Counted from the stretch's first letter, positions 40,414 to 50,379 are shown. The stretch is DNA of 64,000 bases from DLKC01 sp002478885 (GCA_046329585.1 JAXLUI010000001.1:2604001-2668000), one strand, 5' to 3'. Notes: generated by a model from the letters alone, not told the origin. Numbers and translations are program-made.

Positions 40414-41523
40414 TCAGCCCTTTTTCTCGACAGGCAAAACTTTCACAGCATCAGCTGTCGCCTTTTTTGTGGAATCAACTACAGGAACAGCAGGTTTCAT
40501 ATTCGAGGGGTCCCTTTCAGGAAAAGCTGCATAATAAGCAGGTTTTTGCTTTGCAAGCCATTCATCATATTCAGCCTGGGTAACCACCTCGATTATTCCT
40601 TTCATCGAATAGTGCCCATTACCACACATTTGATCGCAACTTATCTCATATTGGAAATCCGGGTTTCCCGTAATCTCCTTCATCTCTTTGGTAGTATACT
40701 TTGGGGTAAACCAAAGCGAGGTCGGCGTACCAGGAACCGCATCCATCTTTAATCTAAATTGTGACAATCCAACATCATGCACAACGTCTCTTGAATTAAT
40801 TACCAGTTTTACCGGCTTGTTTTTTACAATATACATTGTTTGTTCCAGAACGATATCATCATGTGCTGCTTTGTCGTCTGACACGTTAATCGCTGCACTG
40901 TCTCGCCAGTTAAGACCGAGTGAGTTATTTGCGGGGTCGATCATTCTGAAATACTTCTTCCCAAACACACCATCTTCCCCGGAATAACGAAAAATCCATC
41001 CGAATTGTTTACCGGTAACTTCCACAACATTAGCGCCTTGGGGGGCATCACTGGTGAACGAAAACCAGTTACGAAGACCTATTACCACAAGAACAGTTAA
41101 GGCTATTGCCGGCACAACAGTCCAAATAACTTCCATTGTATTATTGTGCGGAAAATAAAACACCTTTCTCTTATCGCTTTCCTGATACTTAAATGCAAAC
41201 CAAAATAATACGATCTGAGTAATGACGAACACAATACCAGTTATTAGCAGTGTAACTTTCAGCATTTCATCAACTTTCTCGCCCTGTACACTGGCAGCGT
41301 CGTGCGCAAGCAGTGTTTTACCAGCATACAACTCGTTACACCAATACACGCCAATCAAGCCTGCAATAAGAAATGCGATCATAAAGAATCCATTTACCTT
41401 ATTGTTTTCCTTGCGGGTGCGGTCGTCTCCTTTAAGTACGCCAACATATTCGCTTGCTTTTGCAATCTGAAATATGATAAGAAAGACCAGAACAACAACG
41501 ATTGTAATCAGAAGCATTGACAT
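40414..41523 (-). CDS. ctaC: cytochrome c oxidase subunit II
   Basis: 369 residues from the ATG at 41523; the codon before it, two positions upstream, is TTG. Three membrane helices at the N-terminus include an extra one before the usual pair. The cupredoxin domain carries the CuA ligands in SRDVVHDVGLSQFRLKMDAVPG and CDQMCGNGHYSMKG. No CxxCH motif is present, so this is a plain aa3-type subunit II and not the caa3 type with a fused cytochrome c. Electrons must come from the monoheme proteins encoded by the adjacent act genes. A long Lys/Pro/Ala tail ends the protein. Confidence 0.94.
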   Translation of the reverse strand: MSMLLITIVVVLVFLIIFQIAKASEYVGVLKGDDRTRKENNKVNGFFMIAFLIAGLIGVYWCNELYAGKTLLAHDAASVQGEKVDEMLKVTLLITGIVFVITQIVLFWFAFKYQESDKRKVFYFPHNNTMEVIWTVVPAIALTVLVVIGLRNWFSFTSDAPQGANVVEVTGKQFGWIFRYSGEDGVFGKKYFRMIDPANNSLGLNWRDSAAINVSDDKAAHDDIVLEQTMYIVKNKPVKLVINSRDVVHDVGLSQFRLKMDAVPGTPTSLWFTPKYTTKEMKEITGNPDFQYEISCDQMCGNGHYSMKGIIEVVTQAEYDEWLAKQKPAYYAAFPERDPSNMKPAVPVVDSTKKATADAVKVLPVEKKG

Positions 41524-41601
41524 AATCAATAAATTATAGCTTACGCAAAAAAATCAGGGTATAATAATTTCTAAAAACAATTAAAATCGACTCCAAAGAG
41601 A

Positions 41602-42831
41602 TCAGGTATGATGAATAATACTTTCTTTCAGGAAAGGATGATGCTTTGCGAGCAACGGCTTTTTGGCAAGTTCCTTTCCAACAAAAAATATTATCAATCC
41701 AATATACAAAGCAGCAATTCCAAAATCAAGCCACCCTAAAGTTACTTCATCTTTGGAGACGCTTCCCATAACCATTTGATAAAAATCAACCCAATGCCCA
41801 AAGACAATTAGCACAGCCATAAAGGTCACCAGTGTATAGTTTCGTTTTGAATTTCGCTTCATCAAAATTAAGAGCGGGCAAATAAAATTAATGATCAGGT
41901 TTAGGAAAAATATGCCCTTATAGGCTCCTTGCACCCTGCTTTTAAAATAAATTGTTTCCTCAGAAATATTGCCATACCAAATAAGCATGTATTGTGAAAA
42001 CCACAAATAAGTCCAGAATATTGAGAAGGCAAACATAAATTTCCCGATATCATGTAAATGCTCGTCATTGGTGTATTCAAGATAGCCTTTATTCTTAAGG
42101 TATATTACCCACAAGGCGATGAGTGACATACCGCTGACAAAAGAACTGGCAAAAGTGTACCAACTATACATAGTGGAATACCAGTGGGCATCTATACTCA
42201 TTAACCACAACCATGGAACAGTTGATGCAACGGTTAGTGCAAACCATACGATAAACAGCGAAGCAGTAACTGTGTTTCGCCAGATAAAGCTCTTGCCCTG
42301 TTCGTTATCCATTGGACCTTCATCACACTCACTGCTAAGCTTTCTCATACGCATTCCAAGCAAAATCCAAAGCCCGATGGCGAGTGTCGTCCAAACAATA
42401 AAGAATGTTGGATTAAGAAATCCTAATTTTCCTTTTAAGATAGGATCGGTTTTAGCTTCGTCGCTTAACCAATGATAAATTTGGTGATTGTGATCGATGA
42501 AGACAATGTAAATGAGTATCACAAAAGTTATAGGCCCGAAAATCTTAACCATTGTAGAAATAGCTTCCGGAATTCTGCGGAATGCCATTTGCCAACCACC
42601 CATCGCTAATGTGGTAGCACAAATAAAAAACATGCTCGCATTGCAAATCAGGGTAAAATAGATACTATTATACATTAGTGTTCCCCAGAACAAAGCTTTC
42701 TCATGTTCGTCGCTGCTCATTCCTTTTGTAATAAATCCAAGTACCAATGCAACAGCACCGGCAATTATTAAAGCCAGAGACCAGGTTCTGGTTTTGGAAG
42801 GCATTTCAAATTGCTCTCTTATTGAAGCCAT
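41602..42831 (-). CDS. actF: alternative complex III membrane subunit ActF
   Basis: 409 residues with ten predicted membrane helices. It is the ActF-type quinol:cytochrome c oxidoreductase subunit (a shortened NrfD relative), placed last of the act genes. The segments SMFFICATTLAMGGWQMAFRR, FWTYLWFSQYMLIWYGNISEETIYF and GHWVDFYQMVMG, which sit in different helices, are typical. ActF packs beside ActC in the inner membrane and helps in proton movement. It follows actE by 34 bases and precedes oxidase subunit II by 78 bases. Confidence 0.92.
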   Translation of the reverse strand: MASIREQFEMPSKTRTWSLALIIAGAVALVLGFITKGMSSDEHEKALFWGTLMYNSIYFTLICNASMFFICATTLAMGGWQMAFRRIPEAISTMVKIFGPITFVILIYIVFIDHNHQIYHWLSDEAKTDPILKGKLGFLNPTFFIVWTTLAIGLWILLGMRMRKLSSECDEGPMDNEQGKSFIWRNTVTASLFIVWFALTVASTVPWLWLMSIDAHWYSTMYSWYTFASSFVSGMSLIALWVIYLKNKGYLEYTNDEHLHDIGKFMFAFSIFWTYLWFSQYMLIWYGNISEETIYFKSRVQGAYKGIFFLNLIINFICPLLILMKRNSKRNYTLVTFMAVLIVFGHWVDFYQMVMGSVSKDEVTLGWLDFGIAALYIGLIIFFVGKELAKKPLLAKHHPFLKESIIHHT

Positions 42832-42865
42832 TGTTTATCTTTTTATCTCTGGTTAAATTATTTGA

Positions 42866-43537
42866 TTATTTTTTTGCCATTGACACTTTAGCGCTGTCTG
42901 AAGCTGCAGCCGGAGTTACCGTAGGTTTTGCTTTAGCCTGCTTTGCTTTAATATAATGTATAATCATCCATCGCTGATCCCTGTTCAACTGTGATGCGTA
43001 GCTACCCATAAGGTTCTTCCCATAGGTAACGGAATAATACATTTGTCCATCCGGCATATTCTCATACTTTGCGTCTCCAACTAATGTCGCCGGCTTCGCA
43101 GGGTAAGGCCCGTTACCATCCTTATATAGAGGACCGTTTCCATCAAGCTTAGGTCCGTGGCAAATTCCGCAGTTGATGAGATAAAGTCTCTCAGCCTCTT
43201 TCATATGTGCAGAATCTAATACAGGCAATGGATTTGGATATTGTTTGGACGCAACATAATTCGTTGTATCACCCGATGCATCTTTTGCATATGGGAAAGG
43301 AATTTCTTCTCCCCGCGCCATTGTTCCTGCAACCGGCATGTTATTGTAAAATATCTTGTCATCAGTATGCGCGGCGTCTTCAGTGAAAATCGTAGAATCT
43401 CTTTCTGAATAGGTTTCATAGGCGCGGCTATATGCCATATCCGGCATATAAGCGGAGCCTGACTCGCGCCTTATGTCGCTGCAGCTAGCTAAAACAATAC
43501 CTGCTGAGATTAAAGTAATAACAAATACTTTTTTCAT
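42866..43537 (-). CDS. actE: alternative complex III monoheme cytochrome c subunit ActE
   Basis: 223 residues from the ATG at 43537; another ATG lies at 43552. A lipoprotein signal (VFVITLISAGIVLASCSD) predicts lipid anchoring on the periplasmic side. It has one heme motif, CGICHGPKLDGNG, near residue 125, and a distal Met in NLMGSYASQLNRDQRWMIIHYIK. The tail is Ala/Lys-rich. ActE passes electrons from ActA toward the oxidase. It starts 8-23 bases after the actD stop, implying coupling. Confidence 0.93.
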   Translation of the reverse strand: MKKVFVITLISAGIVLASCSDIRRESGSAYMPDMAYSRAYETYSERDSTIFTEDAAHTDDKIFYNNMPVAGTMARGEEIPFPYAKDASGDTTNYVASKQYPNPLPVLDSAHMKEAERLYLINCGICHGPKLDGNGPLYKDGNGPYPAKPATLVGDAKYENMPDGQMYYSVTYGKNLMGSYASQLNRDQRWMIIHYIKAKQAKAKPTVTPAAASDSAKVSMAKK

Positions 43538-43560
43538 GTTCCTGTTATTCATTTTTTTCT

Positions 43561-44151
43561 TTACGCTATTTCAACAGCGGAATCCTTGATCAATTGTTGT
43601 TCCTTATCGTAAGTTCCTAACCACCACCCGGTTTCGGCATTCTGCACGTCTATTTCAAATGCACCTGCATTTTGCAAGAACGCTTTTAGATCGTCCACAT
43701 TTGTTTTCGCAGTACACTCAATTGCCATCACAAAATAATCATCAGTAGCACGCGGGTGAAAGTGATGCTTCTTAAGAAATGGCGCCAGCCGGCATAAATA
43801 GCAGAATGTAAGTACCATGCCCACTGCAGAGAACAAAACGGTCAACTCAAATATTATCGGAATCCATGCAGGCAACGAAAAGTGAGGCTTACCTCCAAAA
43901 TTCAATGGCCAGTCACTGGTAAGGATCCAGCTGATACCTCCGAGTGCCGTACAGGTACCGGTTATTGCATAAATAAATCCTGCAGTATGAAGCGATGTTT
44001 CTCTTAAACCCATTGCATGATCTAAACCATGTACCGGGTACGGAGTATATACATCATGAATCTTGTAACCTGCGGTACGAACTTTCTTTACTGCGGGAAA
44101 CAGCACCGATTCATCATTAAAACAACCAACAACAAATTTCTTTACATTCAT
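43561..44151 (-). CDS. actD: alternative complex III subunit ActD (DUF3341)
   Basis: 196 residues. The start VKFVVGCFNDESVLFPAVKKVRTAGYKIHDVYTPYPVHGLDHAMGLRET, here spanning several elements, is the DUF3341 signature. Two membrane helices follow in the middle (GFIYAITGTCTALGGISWIL, FELTVLFSAVGMVLTF), and then an aB-type C-terminal domain. ActD stabilises the membrane arm of the complex. It lies directly before actE and 185 bases after actC; the larger gap is filled by repeat copy 16. Confidence 0.93.
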   Translation of the reverse strand: MNVKKFVVGCFNDESVLFPAVKKVRTAGYKIHDVYTPYPVHGLDHAMGLRETSLHTAGFIYAITGTCTALGGISWILTSDWPLNFGGKPHFSLPAWIPIIFELTVLFSAVGMVLTFCYLCRLAPFLKKHHFHPRATDDYFVMAIECTAKTNVDDLKAFLQNAGAFEIDVQNAETGWWLGTYDKEQQLIKDSAVEIA

Positions 44152-44244
44152 ATTAATGTACTTTAAGCTGTGAGCTGATAGCTGCGAGCTAAAACCTATA
44201 TTACAGACCCTGATTTCTTTTCAATGCTTCCGGTTGATGTGGAA

Positions 44245-44301
44245 GCACAAGTGTACCACGCAACAACAGTTGACTAGCATGTGAAAGCCGGGCTCAAAAA
44301 A
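44245..44301 (+). repeat. dispersed intergenic repeat, copy 16
   Basis: Core GTACCACGCAAC at 44253-44264, preceded by GCACAAGT, then 22 bases and GCCGGGCTCAAAAAAC. It lies between actC and actD, inside the act gene run. Confidence 0.82.
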
Positions 44302-44336
44302 CAAGAACTATTACCTTCAATCGTTACATGCACTAT

Positions 44337-45776
44337 TTAGTGTGCATACTCATGCGCAAACTCTTCTACTTTTTGCACCTCAATATCTCCAACAGCATCT
44401 TTATAACTTTCGCCGCTCGTTTTAAGCACGTGCTTAATTTCAGCGATGGCGATGACGGGGAAATATTTTGAGAAAAGGAAGAAACAGGTAAAGAATAAAC
44501 CAAACGTGCCCATATAAAACCCGATCTCAAAAATAGTAGGGCTGTAATATACACTCCAGCTACTTGGCAGGTAGTCGCGATACAGTGATGTAACGATAAT
44601 AACAAAACGCTCGAACCACATCCCGATATTCACGATGATACTCATGAAAAAGGTTACGAACACATTACGACGCATTTTCCTGAACCAGAAAATTTGCGGG
44701 CTTATTACGTTACAGGCCATCATACCCCAGTAGCTCCATCCATATGGGCTAAACAGGTTGCCGCGGCTGTAAAGGAAAGTGTATGCTTCGTATTTGTTCT
44801 GGCTGTACCAGCCCATGAATAACTCAGTTATATAGGCGCAACCAACAATGGAGCCGGTTAATACAATTACCTTGTTCATCGCTTCGATGTGACCGATGGT
44901 AATATAGTCCTGCAGTCCATAAACTTTTCGCAGTACAACCATCAACGTTTGCACCATTGCGAAGCCTGAAAAGATAGCACCGGCAACAAAGTAAGGAGGG
45001 AAGATTGTTGTATGCCACCCTGGTATTACCGAAGTTGCGAAGTCAAAAGATACGATCGTGTGCACTGAAAGTACCAGTGGCGTACTTAAACCCGCGAGGA
45101 CCAAAGAAAGTGCCTCATGTCTCTGCCAGTGCTTTGTGCTGCCCGTCCATGAAAAAGCAGCGATGCCGTATAATTTTTTGCGAAGTTTTGTTTTAGCCCT
45201 ATCCCTTATCGTTCCAAAGTCAGGCAGCAAACCAGAATACCAAAACAAAAGAGAAACGGTAAAGTATGTAGAGATCGCAAACACGTCCCAAAGCAATGGC
45301 GAGTTAAAGTTAACCCATAAAGGGCCACGGGTATTTGGATAAGGCATTACAAAAAAAGCCATCCAAACACGACCCATATGCCATATAGGGAACTGGCCCG
45401 CACACATTACCGCAAAGATGGTCATAGCTTCCGCAGCCCTGTTCACACCCGTCCTCCAACCCTGACGGAATAATAACAAGATCGCAGAAATGAGCGTTCC
45501 GGCGTGACCAATACCAACCCACCAAACGAAGTTGGTAATATCCCAACCCCAACCTACGGTTTTATTAAGATTCCATTGCCCCACACCATATACCACCTCG
45601 CTGTAAACACTGTAAACACCAAACATCAGTAGCGCAACAGAAATAAAAAAACCGATGTACCAGAGTTTACTTGGCTTAACCTCAATAGGCCTGCAAATAT
45701 CCTCTGTTACCTGGTGAAAATTTTTGTCTCCATACACCAGTGGCTCTCTTAGTTGTGATTCGTATTTTAAATGCAT
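44337..45776 (-). CDS. actC: alternative complex III quinol-binding membrane subunit ActC (NrfD/PsrC family)
   Basis: 479 residues with ten predicted membrane helices. Its NrfD/PsrC-type motifs are VGIGHAGTLISAILLLFRQGWRTGVNRAAEAMTIFAV (in two helices), FPIWHMGRVWMAFFVMPYP and HEALSLVLAGLSTPLVLSVHTIVSFDFA, with HTTIFPPYFVAGAIFSG. These form the quinol site and proton path next to the iron-sulfur subunit ActB. It sits between actB (127 bases away) and actD. Confidence 0.94.
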   Translation of the reverse strand: MHLKYESQLREPLVYGDKNFHQVTEDICRPIEVKPSKLWYIGFFISVALLMFGVYSVYSEVVYGVGQWNLNKTVGWGWDITNFVWWVGIGHAGTLISAILLLFRQGWRTGVNRAAEAMTIFAVMCAGQFPIWHMGRVWMAFFVMPYPNTRGPLWVNFNSPLLWDVFAISTYFTVSLLFWYSGLLPDFGTIRDRAKTKLRKKLYGIAAFSWTGSTKHWQRHEALSLVLAGLSTPLVLSVHTIVSFDFATSVIPGWHTTIFPPYFVAGAIFSGFAMVQTLMVVLRKVYGLQDYITIGHIEAMNKVIVLTGSIVGCAYITELFMGWYSQNKYEAYTFLYSRGNLFSPYGWSYWGMMACNVISPQIFWFRKMRRNVFVTFFMSIIVNIGMWFERFVIIVTSLYRDYLPSSWSVYYSPTIFEIGFYMGTFGLFFTCFFLFSKYFPVIAIAEIKHVLKTSGESYKDAVGDIEVQKVEEFAHEYAH

Positions 45777-45821
45777 TTGACCTGGTTATTTATACTTTCT
45801 TATCTAAAAGATATTTGAGAT

Positions 45822-45878
45822 TTTATGTACCCAACTTAAAAACGCTGCTTCACCTGTTGTTGCGTCGCACTCTTGTAC
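45822..45878 (-). repeat. dispersed intergenic repeat, copy 17
   Basis: Minus-strand GTACAAGAGTGCGACGCAAC (core 45859-45870), 22 bases, then AGTTGGGTACATAAAAT, the same variant end as copy 4. It lies between actB and actC. Confidence 0.85.
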
Positions 45879-45903
45879 CGCAACAAATCCTTCATCGTTG
45901 CCC

Positions 45904-48900
45904 TTAAGCTTTTGATTCCGCTTCAACTTTATTACGCACCTTGGCCATATAGCTCACGTTTGGTAACGTATGCACCGGTTCAAGAGAACGGAACTCTCTT
46001 TTTTGATTTTCCATTCTTGTCTTAACAACAGCGCTCTTTGAGTCGTTGATGTTACCAAACACAATCGCATTAGTAGGGCACGCCTGCTGGCAAGCCACTT
46101 TCAAATCCCACTGGCCATCGTTGCCGGTATTCAAAGGTCTGCTGGCTTTCTTAGCTTTAAGTTTACCTTCCTGCAAACGTTGAACGCAGAATGAACATTT
46201 CTCAATGACACCACGACTTCTTACTGTCACATCAGGGTTTAGCACCATTCTTGACAAATCATCGTTCATTTCATGTACAACATCATCAAGATGACCTACG
46301 AGTTGCTGATCCTGGTTATCGGCAAAGCTATCTGCCCCCGTATAATCAGCCCAGTTGAAACGACGCACTTTATAAGGGCAGTTGTTGGCACAATATCTTG
46401 TACCGATACAACGGTTATAGGTCATTTGGTTCAAACCTTCGCTGCTATGGTTAGTTGCCGCAACGGGACAAACGTTCTCACAAGGAGCATTGTCGCAATG
46501 CTGGCACATTAAAGGCTGGAATACTACATTTGGATTGTCAGGATCGCCGGAATAATAACGGTCGATTCGTATCCATTGCATATCATGGAAACGTGCCACT
46601 TCACTCTTGCCAACAACTGGCACATTGTTTTCGGCGCTACAGGCGATAACGCATGCCCCACAACCGGTGCAGGTATTCAAATCAACGCTCATGCCCCAGT
46701 GTATCCCAGGCTTATCATAATAGGGGTATATAGTTCCCTGCTTTTCAAAATTTTCAACGCCTCCGTAAGGTTTCAATTCCGCTGCACGCTCTTCAGAAAT
46801 TTCTTCGGGATTCTTTACAAACTCAGCAAGTGTCAATTCTTTCATTACCTCAGTACGATTGCCTTGCGCGGTATCGTAAGAAAAATGGGTTTGTGTCTGG
46901 GCCACCTTGTAAATTTCGCCAGTTGCCTTCAATGTTACGTCAGCAACGCTAAAGCTTACAGTAGTCCCATTAAAGCTTGCAAAAGGATAAACATTCTGGC
47001 CAACCCCAGCTGCTGTTTTACCATTTTCCTTTGATCTTCCATAACCCAGTGCTATACCTACAGTGTTAGCATTCGTACCCGGAATTATTAATACCGGCAA
47101 GGAAATGGTCTTACCATTTGCTGTGATGCTTACAACCTGTTTTTCAGGATGAACTTCATAAGCATCAGCCTGTCCCATATTCCTTAGGTCAATATTCAGT
47201 AAAGATTTTGCAAGCGCAGGTGAAACAATAAGGTAGTTATCCCATGTTGCTTTAGTAACCGGGTCGGGCATTTCCTGTAACCAGGGATTGCTTGCTCCGT
47301 GACCGCTGCCAATAGAGACTTTCTGATATAATAACAACTCAATGTTGCCTCCCTTCTTTGCAGAAGATACTCCCGCAACTGCACCTGCGACCGCAGCAGC
47401 ATTGAAAACAGCAGCAGATGCCAAGGGTTCAGTAACTGGGTTAATAACACCATCCTGAAGTGCCTTGTCCCAAGCCGTTTCACTGCCAAGTTTTGTAACC
47501 CATGTAGTTTTTACAAGCGTTACAAAATCAGTAGCAGATCCGCTCCATTTGAGTAAACTGTCCTGCCACTGGCGTGTTTTGAAGAGTGGGTAAATGGTAG
47601 GTTGCATCAAGGAAAAATAGCCAGACCTTGCTTCAGCATCACCCCAGCTTTCCAGGAAATGATGATCCGGAACAACATATTTACAAAGTATCGCAGTTTC
47701 ATCATGCTTTGCATTGAAAGAAACAGTTGTTTTAACTTTCTTCAAACCATTTTTAACCTTATCCGCATCGTACCATGTATAAGCCGGGTTTGAACCGATG
47801 ATAACAAGTGTTTCAACGGAACCGGCATTCATATCGTCAACTAGTTTTGCAAAGTCAGCATCAACACCAGCTTTGCTGTTGTTAGTAACGGACCAGTTAA
47901 TCGTATTGCCAGTAGAACCAATTGCTTCATTAATAGCATTTACAAGTATCTGAACGTTCACGTCATTACTCCCGCTAACGACAAGGGCAGCGCCCTTGTT
48001 GGCGCCAAGCTCTTTTGCTGCAGCATCAACAGCTTTCTTCAATTCGTCGCTTAATCCCTGCACAGCTTGTCCACTTACGGCACTCAGTAATGCACTTGTG
48101 ATAGCGCCTGCTTCAGAAGGCCTGTGCAGATATCTTTCGTCTGCGTTCGATCCTGTTAAAGACGCCACCGTTTCAAAGTGAATATGCTTACTCATTGAAG
48201 GCTTTTGCTCATCAATTCTTTTTCCTTTGGCATATTGCGCTGCGAATTCGATGGGGCTAATCCATGTTCCAAGAAAATCAGCTCCGACACTAACAATTAC
48301 TTTTGCTTTATCGAACCTATATGAAGGAATAGCGCGTTTGCCGTAACAAGCTTCGTTAGCTAAAAGTATTCCACTATATGAAATGGCATCATAAACCACA
48401 TGTCTTGAACCCGGATATTTTGCCTGAAATTGCCTGATCGTTTCTAATGATGAAGGTGAGTTTATCGTGGAAGATAATAGTACAGTTGATGTAGGGTTAG
48501 CACCGGCCAATGCTGCAGCAACAGCCTTATCTGCCACCTCCAATGTCACCTCTTTTCCATCGATTGTAGGAAAGCGAAGACGCGCAGTATCGTAAAGGTC
48601 AAGCACCGATGCCTGTACACTTGCAGATGTACCACCGTTGGTTATGGGCGACATTTCGTTACCTTCAATCTTAATTGGCCTACCATCTCTCACTTTAGCA
48701 ACAACGCTGACAGCATCACCGTCCTGTATATAAGTGGTGGCATAATAATTTGCAACCCCCGGAACAATATCTTCAGGCTTATTAGTAAAAGGAATAGCCT
48801 TCTTCACCGGAATTTCACAACTCGCTGCAATAGCCGCTGCAGCCGTGCTAAATCCGAGGTATTTCAAAAAATCTCTCCTTGGTGCTGTTGCCTGCAAAAA

Positions 48901-49017
48901 CCCTTTTTCTCCCTCCTCAAAAGGCAGCTCTTCCCGAAATTCGTCCTTTGCAGTCTGTTTAAATGCTTCTGAATTGTTCAATTCACCGAAACTTTGCCAG
49001 AACTTTTTTTGCTCCAT
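45904..49017 (-). CDS. actB: alternative complex III iron-sulfur/molybdopterin-like subunit ActB
   Basis: 1037 residues, normal for ActB. A Tat-like signal variant (APRRDFLKYLGFSTAAAAIA) is followed by Cys (AASCEIP), suggesting a lipid-anchored export product. The first two thirds are a molybdopterin oxidoreductase-like domain that in this family lacks the cofactor. The last third carries ferredoxin-type Cys clusters: CTGCGACVIACSAENNVP, CQHCDNAPCENVCPVAAT, CIGTRYCANNCPY and CSFCVQRL ... CQQACPTNAI. These move electrons from ActC to ActA. It starts 66 bases after actA and precedes actC. Confidence 0.96.
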   Translation of the reverse strand: MEQKKFWQSFGELNNSEAFKQTAKDEFREELPFEEGEKGFLQATAPRRDFLKYLGFSTAAAAIAASCEIPVKKAIPFTNKPEDIVPGVANYYATTYIQDGDAVSVVAKVRDGRPIKIEGNEMSPITNGGTSASVQASVLDLYDTARLRFPTIDGKEVTLEVADKAVAAALAGANPTSTVLLSSTINSPSSLETIRQFQAKYPGSRHVVYDAISYSGILLANEACYGKRAIPSYRFDKAKVIVSVGADFLGTWISPIEFAAQYAKGKRIDEQKPSMSKHIHFETVASLTGSNADERYLHRPSEAGAITSALLSAVSGQAVQGLSDELKKAVDAAAKELGANKGAALVVSGSNDVNVQILVNAINEAIGSTGNTINWSVTNNSKAGVDADFAKLVDDMNAGSVETLVIIGSNPAYTWYDADKVKNGLKKVKTTVSFNAKHDETAILCKYVVPDHHFLESWGDAEARSGYFSLMQPTIYPLFKTRQWQDSLLKWSGSATDFVTLVKTTWVTKLGSETAWDKALQDGVINPVTEPLASAAVFNAAAVAGAVAGVSSAKKGGNIELLLYQKVSIGSGHGASNPWLQEMPDPVTKATWDNYLIVSPALAKSLLNIDLRNMGQADAYEVHPEKQVVSITANGKTISLPVLIIPGTNANTVGIALGYGRSKENGKTAAGVGQNVYPFASFNGTTVSFSVADVTLKATGEIYKVAQTQTHFSYDTAQGNRTEVMKELTLAEFVKNPEEISEERAAELKPYGGVENFEKQGTIYPYYDKPGIHWGMSVDLNTCTGCGACVIACSAENNVPVVGKSEVARFHDMQWIRIDRYYSGDPDNPNVVFQPLMCQHCDNAPCENVCPVAATNHSSEGLNQMTYNRCIGTRYCANNCPYKVRRFNWADYTGADSFADNQDQQLVGHLDDVVHEMNDDLSRMVLNPDVTVRSRGVIEKCSFCVQRLQEGKLKAKKASRPLNTGNDGQWDLKVACQQACPTNAIVFGNINDSKSAVVKTRMENQKREFRSLEPVHTLPNVSYMAKVRNKVEAESKA

Positions 49018-49083
49018 ATTAACCTTATGAATTAATAAAGTGATATTTTATGTAGAAACAGCTTAGTATTTTTCAGCAGCCCT

Positions 49084-50331
49084 TTAATAATGGCATTTCT
49101 GACATTCAGTGCCACCAATGTTCTCTACGGTGATACTATCCTTAATGCCGTTCTTTAAGTCTTCATGATACTTTTCGTAGATGCTGTAGAACCCATTATC
49201 TGCAAACTGAACTTTTGATTCACGGTGGCAGTTAATACACCAGCCCATACTCAGCTCGGCAAATTGCTTAACCTCATCCATTTTAGTGATTTCACCATGG
49301 CAGGTTTGACATTGAACTTTACCAACCATCACGTGTTGTGAGTGGTTAAAATAAACGTGGTCAGGAAGGTTATGAATCTTAACCCATTCAATTGGTTTAG
49401 CTTTCGAAGCATCCCAGGCTTTTCCGGGCTCGAATCCAGCGTATTGATATAATTTCTGGATTTCATTAGTTCCGTTTACTTCTTTGCCTTCAGCCGTATA
49501 TAGTGCGGGACCTTTGTATTCATTAATTGCCATATGGCAATTCATACAAACGTTCATGGAAGGAATATTTGCATGTTTGCTTTCCTGCGCACCACCATGA
49601 CAGTATAAACAGCTGATCTGGTTAATTCCGGCGTGCACTTTATGGGAGTAAAATATTGGTTGAACGGGCTCATAATTTTGAGTGCGGCCTAGGCCGATGG
49701 CACCCATAACTGTATAATAGCCACCAATCATAAACAAGATCAGCGTGCCGAACATAATGTATATCTTATTTCTCCAGATTGGCACTGGTTCCAGGGAAGG
49801 TAAACCTTGTTTGTCATCAGCCAGTTTTTTAAGGTTGGCATTAACCTGCAACAAAACAAAAGCAACAATTGCCAAAACGAGTGTTAGTATGCCGAAAAGA
49901 AGTGTATTGTCGGTTTCTTCAGGTGCTGTTGCTGCTGCACCTTGTGTTCCGGGAGTTCCCGCACCTGGTTCCGGCACTGATTTCACATAAGCAAGGATCG
50001 CATCAATATCTTTATCCGACAAGGTCGGGAAAAGATTCATTGGCGTTTTGTTATACTCGTTATAAAGATTTACCGCGTAAGGATAACCGTCTTTAATAAC
50101 CTGCTGGTTATTGTGGATCCATTTATGAAGCATTTCCTTGTCGGGCCAGCGATCTTCCACACCCGCCAGTGCAGGTCCAGTCAGCTTTTTATGAACCGCG
50201 TGGCATGAGGCACAATTTGCCGAAAACAGGGCCTTACCGTCCTGGGCTGATGATCTTTGACTAATGAACAACGAACAAAATAAAATTGCAGTAAATGTTA
50301 GTTTTCCGGCAATGCTTCTGATGTGGGTCAT
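49084..50331 (-). CDS. actA: alternative complex III multiheme cytochrome ActA with six heme sites
   Basis: 415 residues from the ATG at 50331, which opens a signal peptide (LTFTAILFCSLFISQRSSAQ); the longer frame is not supported. It has six CxxCH motifs: CASCH near the N-terminus in an extra monoheme cytochrome c domain, then CLYCH, CMNCH, CQTCH, CINCH and CQKCH in the pentaheme part. A membrane span lies between the two parts (LLFGILTLVLAIVAFVLLQV) and another follows (IYIMFGTLILFMIGGYYTVMG). It is the first gene of the act operon and has a candidate promoter 49 bases upstream. Confidence 0.94.
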   Translation of the reverse strand: MTHIRSIAGKLTFTAILFCSLFISQRSSAQDGKALFSANCASCHAVHKKLTGPALAGVEDRWPDKEMLHKWIHNNQQVIKDGYPYAVNLYNEYNKTPMNLFPTLSDKDIDAILAYVKSVPEPGAGTPGTQGAAATAPEETDNTLLFGILTLVLAIVAFVLLQVNANLKKLADDKQGLPSLEPVPIWRNKIYIMFGTLILFMIGGYYTVMGAIGLGRTQNYEPVQPIFYSHKVHAGINQISCLYCHGGAQESKHANIPSMNVCMNCHMAINEYKGPALYTAEGKEVNGTNEIQKLYQYAGFEPGKAWDASKAKPIEWVKIHNLPDHVYFNHSQHVMVGKVQCQTCHGEITKMDEVKQFAELSMGWCINCHRESKVQFADNGFYSIYEKYHEDLKNGIKDSITVENIGGTECQKCHY

Positions 50332-50379
50332 ATTCACAATGCTGTTATATATGTGTGGAAAAATTTTCCTGAAACGCGA

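Noticed and set aside
40414..41523. Subunit II as a caa3-type with fused cytochrome c
   Set aside because: No CxxCH motif occurs; the protein ends in a Lys/Pro/Ala-rich tail.
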